Positions 1 to 11,154 of a stretch of DNA of 64,000 nucleotides are shown one piece after another; within the stretch, counting starts at the first letter, position 1; every line of letters begins with the position of its first letter. Below the pieces are notes generated by a model. The model was not told the DNA's origin, searched no databases, and saw only the letters and a list, made by a program, of their open reading frames with translations. The DNA is taken from positions 7,848,501 through 7,912,500 of the forward strand of contig JAWHQI010000099.1 of the NCBI GenBank assembly GCA_033032865.1, read 5' to 3'. The translations under genes were made by a program, and so were the position numbers. Origin of the DNA: Dactylorhiza incarnata. Lineage: Eukaryota > Streptophyta > Magnoliopsida > Asparagales > Orchidaceae.

Positions 1-1705
1 CTTAGAGGGGGGTGATTAGGTGTTTTCAATTTCAGTGCTACTTTAAAGGTTTATCAATCTCAGCCCACAATCATCACAGAAAACACACAATGATTTATAG
101 TGGTTCCCAACTAGACAATGTGTCTAGAGATAGTCCACTGTCCCTCTCACCTATCTAGCAGTGTGCTAGACTTGGCAACTTCTCCAATTTAGATCTTTTC
201 ACTATAATCAGATCTTACAACTCAGGTTCACACAGAACCCTGCAAAGCTCAGACTTTACAAGTCCTACAAACTCAGATCTTCAATAAGATCCTACCAAAA
301 TCAGGTTCACCAAGAACCCTACCAACTCAGATCTATCACTATATCCTACAAGCTCAGGTTCACAAAGAACCCTACCAAATAAGAAAGAAGTTGTTGTGTT
401 GTAGAAGAAAAGGCTTCAAGACATCTACTTTGAGTACCAAGCTTCTTCTTCTTCTAGCAAATGTAAGTCCAGTGATCTTGTGGATTACTGAACCTTTATT
501 TTGAAACTTCTTTTATCTTCACAGCACATCCAATGAATTCTTCTTCTCGTTTTCTTTTCTTTTCTCTTCTGTAAGTATCTATCAGAATGAACTTGAGAAA
601 GAATACTAAGTAATCGTGTCTTCTGTAGAAGAAAAATCTTTCTTTTATATTCCTCAGTACTTATGCATAAAGGTCCTTATTGATGATTGCATAATCAATT
701 CCTCCATTTGAAATTTTTGCAAAATTGGCATAATTAATTTATCATAAATGCCTTGCAGTTTTTAGAACTTGCAGAATATAGACATAATATTTATTCTTCA
801 TTGAATACTATGCAACAGTTATATTCTACAGAGAATATGTCATTTAATACTACTTGATTGATGCGCATGATATGTGGCGTGCATATTCCCTATATAACAA
901 TTTCCAAGAGAACCAACGCATTAAATGCTGCTCTGCAATCTGTCAAGACGATATTAATCCTTCAAGACGATATCGTCTTGATCAGTGTATACGACATGTA
1001 TACTTCACAACGATATAATCGATATACTTCCTCCTTCACGGCTCTACTTGAATATCAGAACGATACTTCTTCTTCTAGACGACATCGTCGAGATGTTACT
1101 TTCATTTGGACTTAGACTTTTTCTTCAGGCTGACTGTCTTTCTTTAAAGACGATATTGTCTTGATCTTCTAGACGACATGAGGTCTTCAAGCTGATTTTT
1201 GTCCAAGTAAACCTTTCTTTATGAATCAAATAGATACATCTTTTATCCTTTAAGGTTGAACTTCTTATTCAAGACGATATCGTAGAGACATCTTAGCTTT
1301 ATCTACGACAAGCTTTCTTCACGATGATGTCGTCGACATCTGGACTTAACTTTATCTGCGGCAAGCTTTCTTCATCCTTCAAGATGATGTGCTTTTATCA
1401 AGACGATATCGTCGAAACTGTTTCGATGATATGATATTTTTCACCACGATTCTTCTGCTGAGTCTTGAGGCGATATCTTACTCAGTTAATTTTCATTACT
1501 TTTATCGTCTATATACTAGTGATGTAGCTTTGATGCTTTCTCAACGATATGTTCAGTCCTAGATGATTTTAGACTTAGAGAATTTCCTGATATATGATTT
1601 ATCTTCTGCAGTCATGAATAAGCTATATCATCAAATACACAATGCATTTATTATTGATCTGAGCACTTCTTCAAATCAGGAACATTGATGGCACAGTTCC
1701 CAACA
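1..1705 (-). mobile_element. Copia LTR (SIRE-like), minus strand, cut by window edge
   Basis: On the minus strand this starts with TGTTGGGAACTG at 1705 and runs to the window edge. At 1-20 it still shows the reverse of CACCCCCCTCTA, the run found just before the end of the Copia LTRs near 16810 and 26480. The block GGGAACCACTATAAA (reverse strand, about 95-115) also occurs in the LTRs at 16710 and 38610, so the three are related. The true 3' end, primer site and internal region lie to the left of the window. On its right the sequence joins the Y repeat directly. Whether it belongs to a full element or is a solo LTR cannot be told. Confidence 0.8.
890..1460 (-). promoter_or_regulatory. ACGATATCGT palindrome cluster and TATA box of the minus-strand LTR
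   Basis: Variants of ACGATATCGT/ACGACATCGT recur about ten times between 940 and 1460. One is a perfect 18-base palindrome, CAAGACGATATCGTCTTG at 963-980. Read on the minus strand the cluster lies just upstream of a TATATA sequence at 890-897. The arrangement fits an LTR promoter with upstream binding sites; the promoter role is inferred from position only. Confidence 0.5.
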
Positions 1706-3240
1706 GATCTCGTTGATTATCAGTTACACAACACCAAATACAAAACTTATCATAAATTGAGAGGAAGATAACACAATTTAAATTCACTTGTGAAAATTTG
1801 AAATATTTGCAATAAAAAGTGTATAACTAACAAGATGAATGTTTCATCGAAAAGTATTTTTGCTTATATATATTATAAATATATATACATTCATCCCAAA
1901 ATACCCCTGACTTTATTCAGACCAAACTTCTAATCAATTTCAAATTTCAAAAAAATTAGGTCTTTTAAGGTGGTGTCTGTCATAACTCCAAAATTATACG
2001 CAATTGATGCACAATCCGGCCTATAGTCTATAGTCCCTCTCTTCCCCAATTGGTACATGATGGTAATCCTCATCCCCAATGTCAGACCGAAGATAGGGAA
2101 GAATCTTCCATACATCTTGGGCTTTGACGCGAAAGCCTTTTTTGACATAGGTATATGGAAAAGTTAGAATGTACCTATGTAAGCGATCAATGGAAATCTC
2201 GCCTTTTGTCTCCGAGATCCATTTTTCAAGAAAATCTTATGTGCATTCCTGGGGCGTTCATTTCTGATACTGGGTATCACTTTGAGAAAAAGGAGAGCGG
2301 CAACGGACTTGAAAGAATATGAAATAACCCACAACCCTTCAGCTCCTTACCGACCTCAGACCTTCGTAGCAGCCTCAAATAAATTGAGTCTTTTCTTTCT
2401 CACTAAGTCGCGTTGCATCATTGAATTGAATAAGAAACTCAGGTTGGCGATGATGAACCTGTTGGTGTTTAAGCTGGTGCGAAATATGCATCTGTTGTTT
2501 AAGCTGGTGGTTTATCCTCTTGCCCTGCAAGAGCTCAACTTCACTATCTAAGCTGAAACAAAAGAAAGGTCCCCATTAACAACTTACTTGGCCTATACCT
2601 TTGTTGTTGATTCCATTACTATTATATTTGTACAGGCAATACATGATGATCCTTCATTGCGAGTGAAGGGGTCATTAATCTAGAACAATTGCCGCTGTGG
2701 CTGTGGCCTAAAGTTGATCACAATTTTCATTGCATCTTTTTTTTAATGTTCATAGTGGTAAATCCATTTTATCGTTTATTTTATTTCCTACTCGAGCATT
2801 ATTGATTCATAGCATATGCGCACTGGCAGAGCCCGCCTAAAGCACTGCCAGAGCCCAAGCACTCCTAAAACATATTCATAACCACTTTGAGCATAAAGTT
2901 GTAGCGGATGGGCGGAGCTCGTTCGTATAATCATTCACGATAAGAATATCATGAATTTGTCTACATATTGATTGGCATATTGGGCACATGGTCAGAACGT
3001 ATTGGGCACATGGTCAGAACATATTTCTATTCGTCTCCAGAGTCATGATTGATTAGAGAAGAAATGATGATGATGGATTTAATTATTACTGGAGCTATTA
3101 ATAAGAGATGCTTAGATTGCATCATCACATAAATCACAGCCATGAGATCTCAATAAATTCTTGCTTTTTCGTTAAATTTTCATTTGGGCTTCACATATGA
3201 AATTTCGTTCGGTCTTCAATCAGTCATTTGCGGCGCAAGG
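1706..3240. repeat. Y repeat, copy 1 (unknown long direct repeat)
   Basis: This stretch aligns in the same orientation with 47273-51635. Matching blocks include 1725-2300 with 47290-47650 plus 48847-49130, 2740-2990 with 50740-50990, and 3040-3230 with 51010-51630. The right copy is longer because it holds three insertions. This copy has about 300 bases of its own near 2308-2602. No long ORF or transposon end is recognisable, so it is annotated as an old duplicated sequence of unknown origin. It shows the empty-site version of the right copy's solo LTR insertion, near 2050. Confidence 0.65.
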
Positions 3241-3929
3241 AAAACTTCAATCAATCATTTGAGAGTCAAAAACTCTGTGAGAATCGCTAGATTCAAGGCC
3301 TGCTAGTTATAGATTGATAGTATTGTGACATGTGGACGTCGCATGAAATTGAGGGATTTAGTTGGGAAGACCATATTGAAAATCAACTCATCATAAGTTG
3401 ATTAAGATCGGTATGGATTGATTGAAAGTTGCATTATGGTCTATGAGAAAACATCGGTTGTAGAAAGATCGAAATCATAAGAGTACTTAAGCATCAGTTA
3501 CTGTTTCAGTGTAGTCTATCAAAAGATATCAATTATGGAGAGTTCAATGTCATGATTGCACTTTGGAATTGGCTTCATTAATCTTGGTATGATAAACTAC
3601 ATCTTTGACATTAAGGATGATGTAAATGAAGAATGCCTGACACATGAAGACAAAAACAGAACTTTGATAGAGATGAGATTTTGTGGACATACCTCCAAAA
3701 GAGTTTGCAGAAATTAACCAGCTAAGGACTTTCAGTTCTTAGGTGATATTTTAGGATTGATTTTATTAGCAAAGTCAGTATCGAACAACTGGTTTTCTAA
3801 TAAACTTCTGCACATTGTGATGAAAGCCGTCTTGAAAAAACCATGTAACTTGGGCATGTTCATCTCGACCCAGATAGCGCATAGGCTGACATGTATTTAT
3901 TTGGGAGGGGCACACAAATTGTCATAAAA
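3241..3929. other. Unassigned AT-rich spacer
   Basis: I see no ORF of note, no repeat shared with the rest of the window and no transposon ends. It lies between the Y repeat and the partial U unit and may be decayed repeat sequence. Confidence 0.4.
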
Positions 3930-4344
3930 TGGGCTTTTCTTCCTCGACCCAATGTCCACGCTCACTGCATCAAGATGTTGGAGTCAAGGATTCGGCTTCA
4001 GAGTTTGAACTTGAGTATGAGCAGAGTTTATTGGCCCACTAAAATAGAAATCACGGACGGAAAAGGGTGAACAAGAAGGAAAATAATCACAGCTCGGGGA
4101 TGGGGGGCTCACACCCAGGAGTGTATAGGAACTCCCACTCCCAAACCAGAAGTTGTGATAAGTTAGGGGTAGAGGCTGTCTCGTGGCACGAAATTGCGAT
4201 ATCGTGAGTTATAAGCGAGGTCTTATCTGGTTTGATGGCACTACGTCTTCCCCTTGACGGTGGGTCATTTTATAGGCAGTAACAGGGGTATACCCTGCCC
4301 CATACTCATAAGTGTGACTCACCCCCATGCAAGGTCAATATGAT
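3930..4344. repeat. U tandem repeat, partial unit left of Tat1
   Basis: This matches the second half of the units at 45357-46306 and 46307-47272, for example the blocks around 3975-4010, 4040-4080 and 4260-4330. It is the left half of the unit split by Tat1, whose other side resumes at 45357. Read on the minus strand it has LTR-like traits (a TATA-like AATAAATG element and an end resembling CTTCAACA), so the unit is probably part of a much older Gypsy-like element. Confidence 0.6.
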
Positions 4345-4851
4345 TGTTGTTTGCCGGAAAGTCCGCGACTTCTCTTTTCCCTTCAGAATGGTCAGTTCTA
4401 GCGGTATGAATTTTTGGAGACCTCCCAGATCGCATGTCCCCTCTCCAACAATTTTCCTAAGGAACAGGCGGCCAGGCTCCAGGGAGATCGCCAGACCGCG
4501 CGGTCTGAGGTTTTCCTTCTTTTTGTTATTAGCTCCCCATATCTCTGCCCTGTTTCTCCTGTACCGCGGGCAGCCCGTAACTTTTGGATCTGCCCTTTTG
4601 GGCAGCCTCCGCGTCTATAAATAGAGGGTTAGGGATACCAAGAAAAGGACTTTTGCTTCGAGTCTCTAACTTGCAACCTGTGCAAGTGGTCTCGATTTTT
4701 GTCGCTTTTCTACCTCTCACCCTTACATATTTTAGACGCCCTCATGTAACCTCCTTTGAAATCAATCGAAGCAGCTTTTCTCTCAGAGATCTCCTGTTTC
4801 ACATCCTCCGTCCCAAGTGTGAGTTTCGGAGGAACAAATTTTGTGTCAATA
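4345..4851 (+). mobile_element. Tat1 5' LTR
   Basis: It starts TGTTGTTTGCC and ends TCAATA, the decayed equivalent of CCAACA in the 3' LTR. Alignment with 44868-45356 is clear throughout, including a shared perfect palindrome CAGACCGCGCGGTCTG (4492-4507; 45015-45030). A TATA box, TATAAATA, sits at 4616-4623. About 60 bases holding it are missing from the 3' LTR. No clean primer-binding site follows; the region after 4852 is diverged. Confidence 0.8.
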
Positions 4852-4908
4852 GAACGAACACGCGACCTTTAGATCAGAGTGTGCGGATGAAGTCAGCGGA
4901 CAGTCAAG

Positions 4909-6471
4909 ATGTCAGATCGCGATGTTCAGCCCGGTCAGTTCACCGGCGGTCTCCTTTCATCAAGTGAAGCGACCTCCTTAGAATCCCTTGAGCTTCGCAT
5001 TGAGCTTCGTCTTGAGCAAGCTCGCTGAGAGGCTGCTGAGACTCGGCAGGAGACCTCCCGGCAGTTTAAAGCGATGAATCGGATCCTGTCATACATTTCC
5101 CAGAGGTTGCTTCCTCAGGACGATCAGGTCGTGACACCTGATCCTCTTGCTGGCGGTCACGCTTTTGATCGCACGACTCCTCAGCCCACTGCTACCCTGA
5201 GGTCTCATGGGGAGGAGTTTGATGCTCGCCAAGCTTTCTTTAGGGGAGCAGCTCAAGGATCTCCAGCTCGAGCCCTGAATTTCCAAGAGGATTATGTCTA
5301 ACCTCCAGCTCCTATTGATGCCCCTCCTTCTCCTTCCGGTGATTATGAAACAGAGGAGCCTTCCCCTTTTTCTGATTGAATCAGTTGGGAGCCGACTCCC
5401 CATGGCTTTAGAGAGCTAAGATTGTGAATGTTCACCGGAGAGAGCGATCCTAGCTCTCATCTTCAGGATTTCGAGTCTACAGTCGCTCTGAGGACTCTCT
5501 CAGATGTGATGAGGGGTAAGTTGTTAATCACCTCTTTAGATGGGCAGACAAGGGAGTAGTTTTATAAACTGCCTCCCCAGTCCATCTCCTGCTTCACCGT
5601 CCTGAGGCAAGAACTTCTTTTGAGGTTTTCCATCTCAAAGAAGAGGAAGAGTGGTCATTCAGCCCTCTTCAAGTTCAAGCAAGGTGAAAGCGAGACTCTA
5701 GCTCGCTTTGTTGATCATTTTCAGAGAGAAATCCTTGGGAATATGGATGTAGATTTGTCGCTATATATGGAAGCCCTGATGAATGGCCTGCACGAAGGCC
5801 CTTTCAAGTTTGAGGTCACCACCAAGGAGCTAAGCTCTTATCAAGAGCTAATCAGCATCGCGAATAGGTTCATAGAAGGGGAGATCAGCAACCCCAACTA
5901 TGTTTCCAATCTAACACGCAAAGCCATCCAGAAAGGCTCCGCAGGTTTTCCTCCAGCCCCTCCATCAGCGAAGCCTCCGCGACAAGAGTTCCAACCTCTG
6001 GCCCATAGAGGAAGGAACTTCCGCCATCACCGTCCCTACCAAGGGCACCAACATTTTTATCCACAAGGGCCTCTGCTGCAAGCTCCATTCATTCCAGCAC
6101 CGCAACCAACAACCGTTCCTCAAATTCTTTTTGTTCAGCCACCTCTCCCGCCTTCTTCTCAGCCAACCTTTAATGACTCTCAAAAGTCATTCACCGAGCT
6201 CAATGTTTCAATGAGTGAGGTAATTCAGGTACTCCAGAAGCAGTCTTTTTAGAAAAGGCCTGCTCCCTTGCAGTCCGAGCCGAAGTCCAAAAATCTCTCT
6301 CTCTACTGTGAGCATCATAGAGAGAGAGGTCATCTGACCGAGAAATGTAGAGCTCTCCAAATGTTGGTAGAGAAGCTCGTAAAAGAAGGAAAGTTCCAGG
6401 AGCTGGTGCAGAAGGGTGATCCTTCCATGACTTCAACCTCCAAGAACAAGGAGGTGGCAGAAGTCCACTAG
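4909..6471 (+). pseudogene. gag: Tat1 gag (nonsense-riddled, one reading frame)
   Basis: The frame opens at ATG 4909 and stays in one phase to 6471 without a frameshift, although it is broken by stops (near 5026, 5299, 5377, 5426, 5557 and 6250). The middle (about 5430-5900) resembles the retrotransposon gag capsid domain. A Pro/Gln-rich stretch follows, then a Tat-type zinc knuckle at about 6304-6350 with spacing C-x2-H-x4-H-x4-C. Gag forms the virus-like particle and binds element RNA. All the stops can be read as C-to-T changes in CGA, CAG or CAA codons, as expected from deamination of methylated cytosine. Protease follows directly. Confidence 0.75.
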
Positions 6472-6599
6472 GAATGTGAAGAAGTTGATGGCGTTGGCCC
6501 CCTTGGCGGCGTAGGTTATCCCAGCCAGTGAGTGGATGCAAACGATGAGGGAGCTATTCTTAGAGTCCTCAAGAAAAGCTAGTCTCGCAAGAGTCTATA

Positions 6600-7230
6600 G
6601 ATCAGAGGGGCGGTTACCTTCGGGCAAGTGGATATTCCTCCAACTGCCAACCCCTTCAACGATGCAGACATTATTAAAGCGGTAATTGAAAATTATACAG
6701 TGGAGAACATCTTGATCGACATTGGAAGCTCCTTCAACCTTCTATTCAAGCTGACTTTCGAATCCCTAAAGATCGGAAAGACTCTCCTTTCCACTGAAGG
6801 GCCTCTCTATGGTGTCTATGGGGAGAAGAAGGAGGTAGAAGGGAATGTCACCCTCTCGGTGACTCTTGGAGGAATAATTAAGCTTGTCAAATTTATAGTC
6901 GTTGAATCTCCGAGTAGATACAACGCCATCATCAGAAGACTGATTCTAAATGAATATCAGGTGATGGTTTCTACCTACCACCTGGCAGTAAAGTTTGCAT
7001 TGAATGGCAAGCAGTATCGGATCAAGAGCGATCCGAAGAAAGCTCGGGAATGCTACATCAAGTCGGTCAATGTGACTGAATCCTTTCCTCCTCAGTTAGC
7101 TGAGACCTCTTCAGCTCCTCAAGTCTCCAATCTAACTGAAGCCGCGGAAGAGGTAGCAGAAGAAGAGGCTAGAGATGGAGTTTGCTTGGAACCTTCCCAA
7201 TCAACTCAAGTCGTGCCAATCAGCAAATAA
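6600..7230 (+). pseudogene. Tat1 aspartic protease region
   Basis: The open frame 6628-7230 has no convincing ATG and is probably a continuation of a gag-pol polyprotein. The active-site region reads ILIDIGSSFNLLF (about residues 28-40). The Tat/retroviral pattern is D-[T/S/N/G]-G, so the middle Ile is unusual and suggests lost function. A second conserved block, YNAIIRR, is near residue 99. The tail after residue 150 is Glu/Ala-rich and low in complexity. The enzyme would mature the polyprotein. Confidence 0.7.
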
Positions 7231-8530
7231 GATTAGAGCAAGAATCTTTCCATCAATGTCGAGGTATCTGAAGCTGACAAGAGTCAGCTCATCTCCTACC
7301 TTCTGAAAAACTTGGATGTATTCACCTGGTCAGCGGATGACATGCCAGGAATTGATCCATATAACGCTTGACACCACCTCAACATTGATCCCAATTTTGT
7401 TCCTATCAAGCAAAAGAAGAGGGCAGTGGTGGTGACTTTAGCTCAGCCCATCAGGGAGGAGCTGGAAAACCTCCTCAAGGCTAAGTTCATTCAAGAGATT
7501 CAATACCCAGATTGGGTGTCGAACGTTGTAATGGTCAAAAAGGTCGGTGGGAAATGGCGTATGTATGTGGACTTTACTAAACTCAATAAAGTGTGCCCTG
7601 AAGATTGTTACCCTTGACTCAGATAGATTCTTTAATTGATTACGCGGTTGGGTATTCTTGCATGAGTTTTTTAGACCCGTTCTCTGGCTATCACCAAATT
7701 AGAATGCATAAGCCTGCTATCGTTCACACCTCATTCATCATGAATAACGGTTGCTTCTACTACCTCATAATGCCTTTCGGGCTAAAGAATATCGGTGCTA
7801 CCTATCAAAAAATGATGGACTTCTTTTTAGAACTCAAAAGGGAAGAAATTTAGAGGTCTATGTCGATGACCTTCTAATAAAAAGCAAAACCTTCTCAGCT
7901 CACCTCGAAGATCTAAATGAAACATTTGTGACCCTCCGGACCTTCAATATAAGGTTGAATCCGTTGAAATGTGTCTTCAGAGCTAACAAAGGGAAGTTTC
8001 TCGGCCATCTCCTCACTCTAGAGGGGTTGGAACCAAATCCTGGTAAGGTGAAGGCTATCCTAGAGATGTCATCTCCCAAATCCTCCAAAGAAGTTCAGCA
8101 GCTAGGTGGGAGGATGGAACGCCTGAGTCATTTTATTTCTCCCTCAGGGGATGAGAGTGCTCCTTTCTTCAAGACTCTCCGTAAAGGGGCTAAGTTTGAA
8201 TGGACAAAGGAGTGTGATGATGCTTTCAACCAACTCAAGAAAAAGTTAACGTCAACTACTCCTTTACTCCAAATCCCGAGAGAGGGAGAAGATCTTTTCT
8301 TGTATCTTGGAGTTAGCTCCGATGCCATCAGCTCTGTGTTAGTTAGGGAAGAAAAGAAGAGGCAATTCCGAGTTTATAATGTGAGTAAAATCTTGAAGGA
8401 TGCAGAAACCCGATATCTGATCATTGAGAAGCTAGCCTTAATGCTCGTGACCTCAGCACGAAGGCTAAGACCATATTTTCAAGCTCATTCGATTCAGGTT
8501 ACACTGATATCCCATTAAAGAGCGTGTTGT
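7231..8530 (+). pseudogene. Tat1 reverse transcriptase and first RNase H
   Basis: RT motifs lie in three phases: WRMYVDFTKLNK (about 7555), FLDPFSGYHQI (about 7670), MPFGLKN (about 7770) and the catalytic YVDDLLIKS (about 7860). Phase changes near 7610 and 7850 show at least two indels. The RNase H part (about 8260-8510) keeps a recognisable LYLGVSSDAISSVL block. The end is interrupted at 8535 by the solo LTR and coding homology resumes at 10686. The product would copy element RNA into DNA; this copy cannot. Confidence 0.8.
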
Positions 8531-8535
8531 AGAAG

Positions 8536-10680
8536 TGTAACACCCCAAATCTGGTAGTTCCGCGAAGTAGGCGGAGTGGTAGTGCGGCACGTGAAGCAGG
8601 CTAGAATTTTCCCTGTCTGCTCTTAGCGCACGATCAGTGGCCTCATCGCGCACGACCAGTGATCGTGTGCCAGCGATCGTGCGTTAATTCAGAAGAGAAT
8701 CGAGTTCTGTCTCGGACAGTGCGCACGACCATTTCCCTCTTCGCGCACGACCAGTGATCGTGCGCCAGCGATCGTGCGCTTATTCGCAAGAATTCAGAGT
8801 TCTGTCCCGGATAGTGCGCACGACCATTGCCCTCGTCGCGCACGACCACTGACCGTGCGCCTGTGATCGTGCGCCCTGTTTATTCTGTTCCGTGATTTTG
8901 AGCGGAGAAGAAGATCGGGCCGTCCAAATCTTTTGAGATCTGATCCGATGGCTAGGATTAGATGCTGGAGGCTATTAGGGCTTATGAGAGGAGATTAGTC
9001 CTCATTATTTTGAGGTGTTTCTCTCTCCTAGGCTAGAGGAAGAAGAAGGAGGCAAGGAAGAAGAAGGAAGATCCCGCCATTGACGGAGCTCCGGAGCTCC
9101 GTTTCGCGAGCCGTTTCCAGATTTGGAGAGTGCAGCCCGGTGCGGTCGTTTCTCTCCGTATAGAATCTCGGATCCATGGCGAAAAAGAAAGCGCCTAGGG
9201 TAACGATTCTTCCTCCCGAACTTTGGACTTGTATTTGTCCATTCATTCCTCTTTCTATGCTTGCATGAGGTGTCTCTTTCACCAAATGGGTGAAGTGTAG
9301 GATTTCCTCAAGTTCTTCGGAACTCCGGGTAGATTGTGTCCGTCCCCGGCATTATTGCATGTAGAAAATCCGGTAGTCGTGCGGATTTAGGCATTTTGTG
9401 TGAAGCCTATTCGTGGCCGTGAGCCCGAATCGGTGATGCTTGATTTGCGACGTTGCATTTAGGTTAGGCCTAGAATGCGTGCCGGAGAATGACTCCGTGA
9501 AATCTTCTATAGTATTGCGGGAATTAAGCGTAGGCGTCTTGCGAAGATCCTAACGAAAGCCCCATGCTTTGAGAGTTGGATGAAGGCAAACCTTCACCAC
9601 GAAATTGATGCGGAGCGAGTTGTATCTCCTTTTTGGTTACGTGTAAAGCCTATGTCCTCGTGAAGGCTTGGGTGTTGTAACTTATGTTTTGTGTAGCACT
9701 AGCAAGTGCTAAACCCTTACGGGCCGAGGTGATGTCATACCCGCATCGTATGTGTGAACTCGACGATGAGAGCTCGGGAATTGACTGAACTGAACCCGTT
9801 CCCATGCAGTATCGGTAAAGGGATAGTTGTCTCTCGTAAAGCCGTGTGATCGTGGGAGAGGTCGCGGAAGGTGTTTACCTAGACGGGCCATAAGCTCTTT
9901 TCCCATCTCAAGTTTTCGGACTCATGATGGTGTTGGTGCTCGGGAAGAAGTACCTTTGATCCATGCCTTGTGAGCATGGAGCGTGCGGTTGTTGTACCCA
10001 CGTCTGTGATAGAATGATGTCATGTTTAGCCTCATGCGGTGACTTAGGCGGTTGTGGGGAACCTTCGGGTGAACCCAACCAACATCATGTGCATACCTAG
10101 GTTCCCTTCTTTTGATGCTCAACTTAGAAGATTGATTGTGCTTGAAACCTCACATCGTGTAGTTGCACTTTCTTTATATTAGTACTTGTGCTAGTATGGC
10201 TTGCTTGCAGGGTAGAAGCTCCGCCACCCCGGGTAAGGGGTGGGGTCGTTATAATTTGGTCAGCTGTGCTGACCGTTACCTTGTTTGCCACCGCTTGGTG
10301 GAATGTTCTTATGCAGGTGCAGGTGAGCCTAGCGGGAAGTAGCGGGCGTTGGCCCTTTTGCTGTGTTGGCCCTCGAAGGCCAGCCTTTTTCCTGTTTTCT
10401 CATGTATTGCCGGCCTGCGAGCCGATGTATCCTTTTTGGAGTTTTGTACATTGTTTTGATGTAAGGCCCTAAGGCCGTAACTCTTACTTCTGGACTCATT
10501 CCTATGATAGTGGACATGTCTTTTTGAATGGTTTAATTAATGCTTCCGCTTACGTTTGTACTCTCGTTTAGTTGTTACTTTTCTGGTTATCACCTTTTAA
10601 CTCCTAGCTAGTGTGGTTTGTATGGCGTGGGGTCCCGGCCGGACCTACTGTTATACTTTTCGTACTGGCAGGGTGTTACA
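8536..10680 (+). mobile_element. Solo LTR of Tekay/Del type inside Tat1
   Basis: It begins TGTAACACCCC and ends GGGTGTTACA, perfect terminal inverted repeats typical of Tekay/Del Gypsy LTRs. AGAAG occurs on both sides (8531-8535 and 10681-10685) as a 5-base target duplication. Its 2145 bases hold no transposon protein, so it is a solo LTR left by LTR-LTR recombination. It splits the Tat1 RNase H region. A cluster of CGCACGATC palindromes lies near its left end. Confidence 0.9.
8625..8880. promoter_or_regulatory. CGCACGATC hairpin cluster in solo LTR
   Basis: Three similar ~80-base blocks each hold GCGCACGACC...GATCGTGCGC inverted repeats with short loops. The block ending TGATCGTGCGCCCTGTTT (8864-8881) is identical over these 18 bases to 56238-56255 in the unrelated Athila-like LTR, where a TATA box follows. 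No clear TATA box follows here. Confidence 0.55.
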
Positions 10681-10685
10681 AGAAG

Positions 10686-11150
10686 CCAGAACACTCAGGT
10701 AGAATGGCCAAGTGGGTAATAGAGCTCAACGAGTTCGATATATCTTATATTCCTAGAGTAGCAATCAAGGTCCAGGTGCTAGCAGATTTCATGATTGATG
10801 CAAAGGAGACTAGCCCAGAGAAAGAGGTTGGAACACCTCTTGCTTTGACAGTTTTTGTCGATAGAGCTTCAAGGAGAAATTCATCTAGAACTGGTGTTGT
10901 TTTAATTAAACCAAATGGGGTCAAATTAGATCAAGCTCTAAAGTTCTACTTTCCAACAACAAATAATCAAACGAAGTATGAAACCTTGCTCGCAGGTCTT
11001 AGATTTGCAAGAGAGCTAGGGATTGAAGATGTTTAAGTCAAAATTGATTCTCTAGTAATGGCATCTCAAGTGAATGGAACTTTCGAGGCCAGAGATCACA
11101 TTTTGAAAGCAATACCAAGCTCTGGTAAAGAGTGAGATAGACAAATTCAA
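10686..11150 (+). pseudogene. Tat1 second RNase H-like domain
   Basis: After the solo LTR the pol homology resumes with a connection ending IPRVAIKVQVLADF, followed by LALTVFVDRASRRNSSRTG (about 10845-10900), where the family usually has a DG(A/S)S-type start of the additional RNase H. KYETLLAGLRFARELG (about 10977-11025) matches the later E-A-L-x-A-G-L block. A stop at 11034-11036 and a phase change soon after break it. A second RNase H is a mark of the Tat lineage. Confidence 0.7.
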
Positions 11151-11154
11151 GTTC

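Noticed and set aside
858..1115. 85-codon ORF.
   Set aside because: It lies antisense within the LTR promoter repeats and shows no domain or conservation signal.
1930..2148. 72-codon minus-strand ORF in Y1, with a weak counterpart in Y2 (47351-47605).
   Set aside because: Reading frames differ between the copies and no family is recognised; conservation is at DNA level only.
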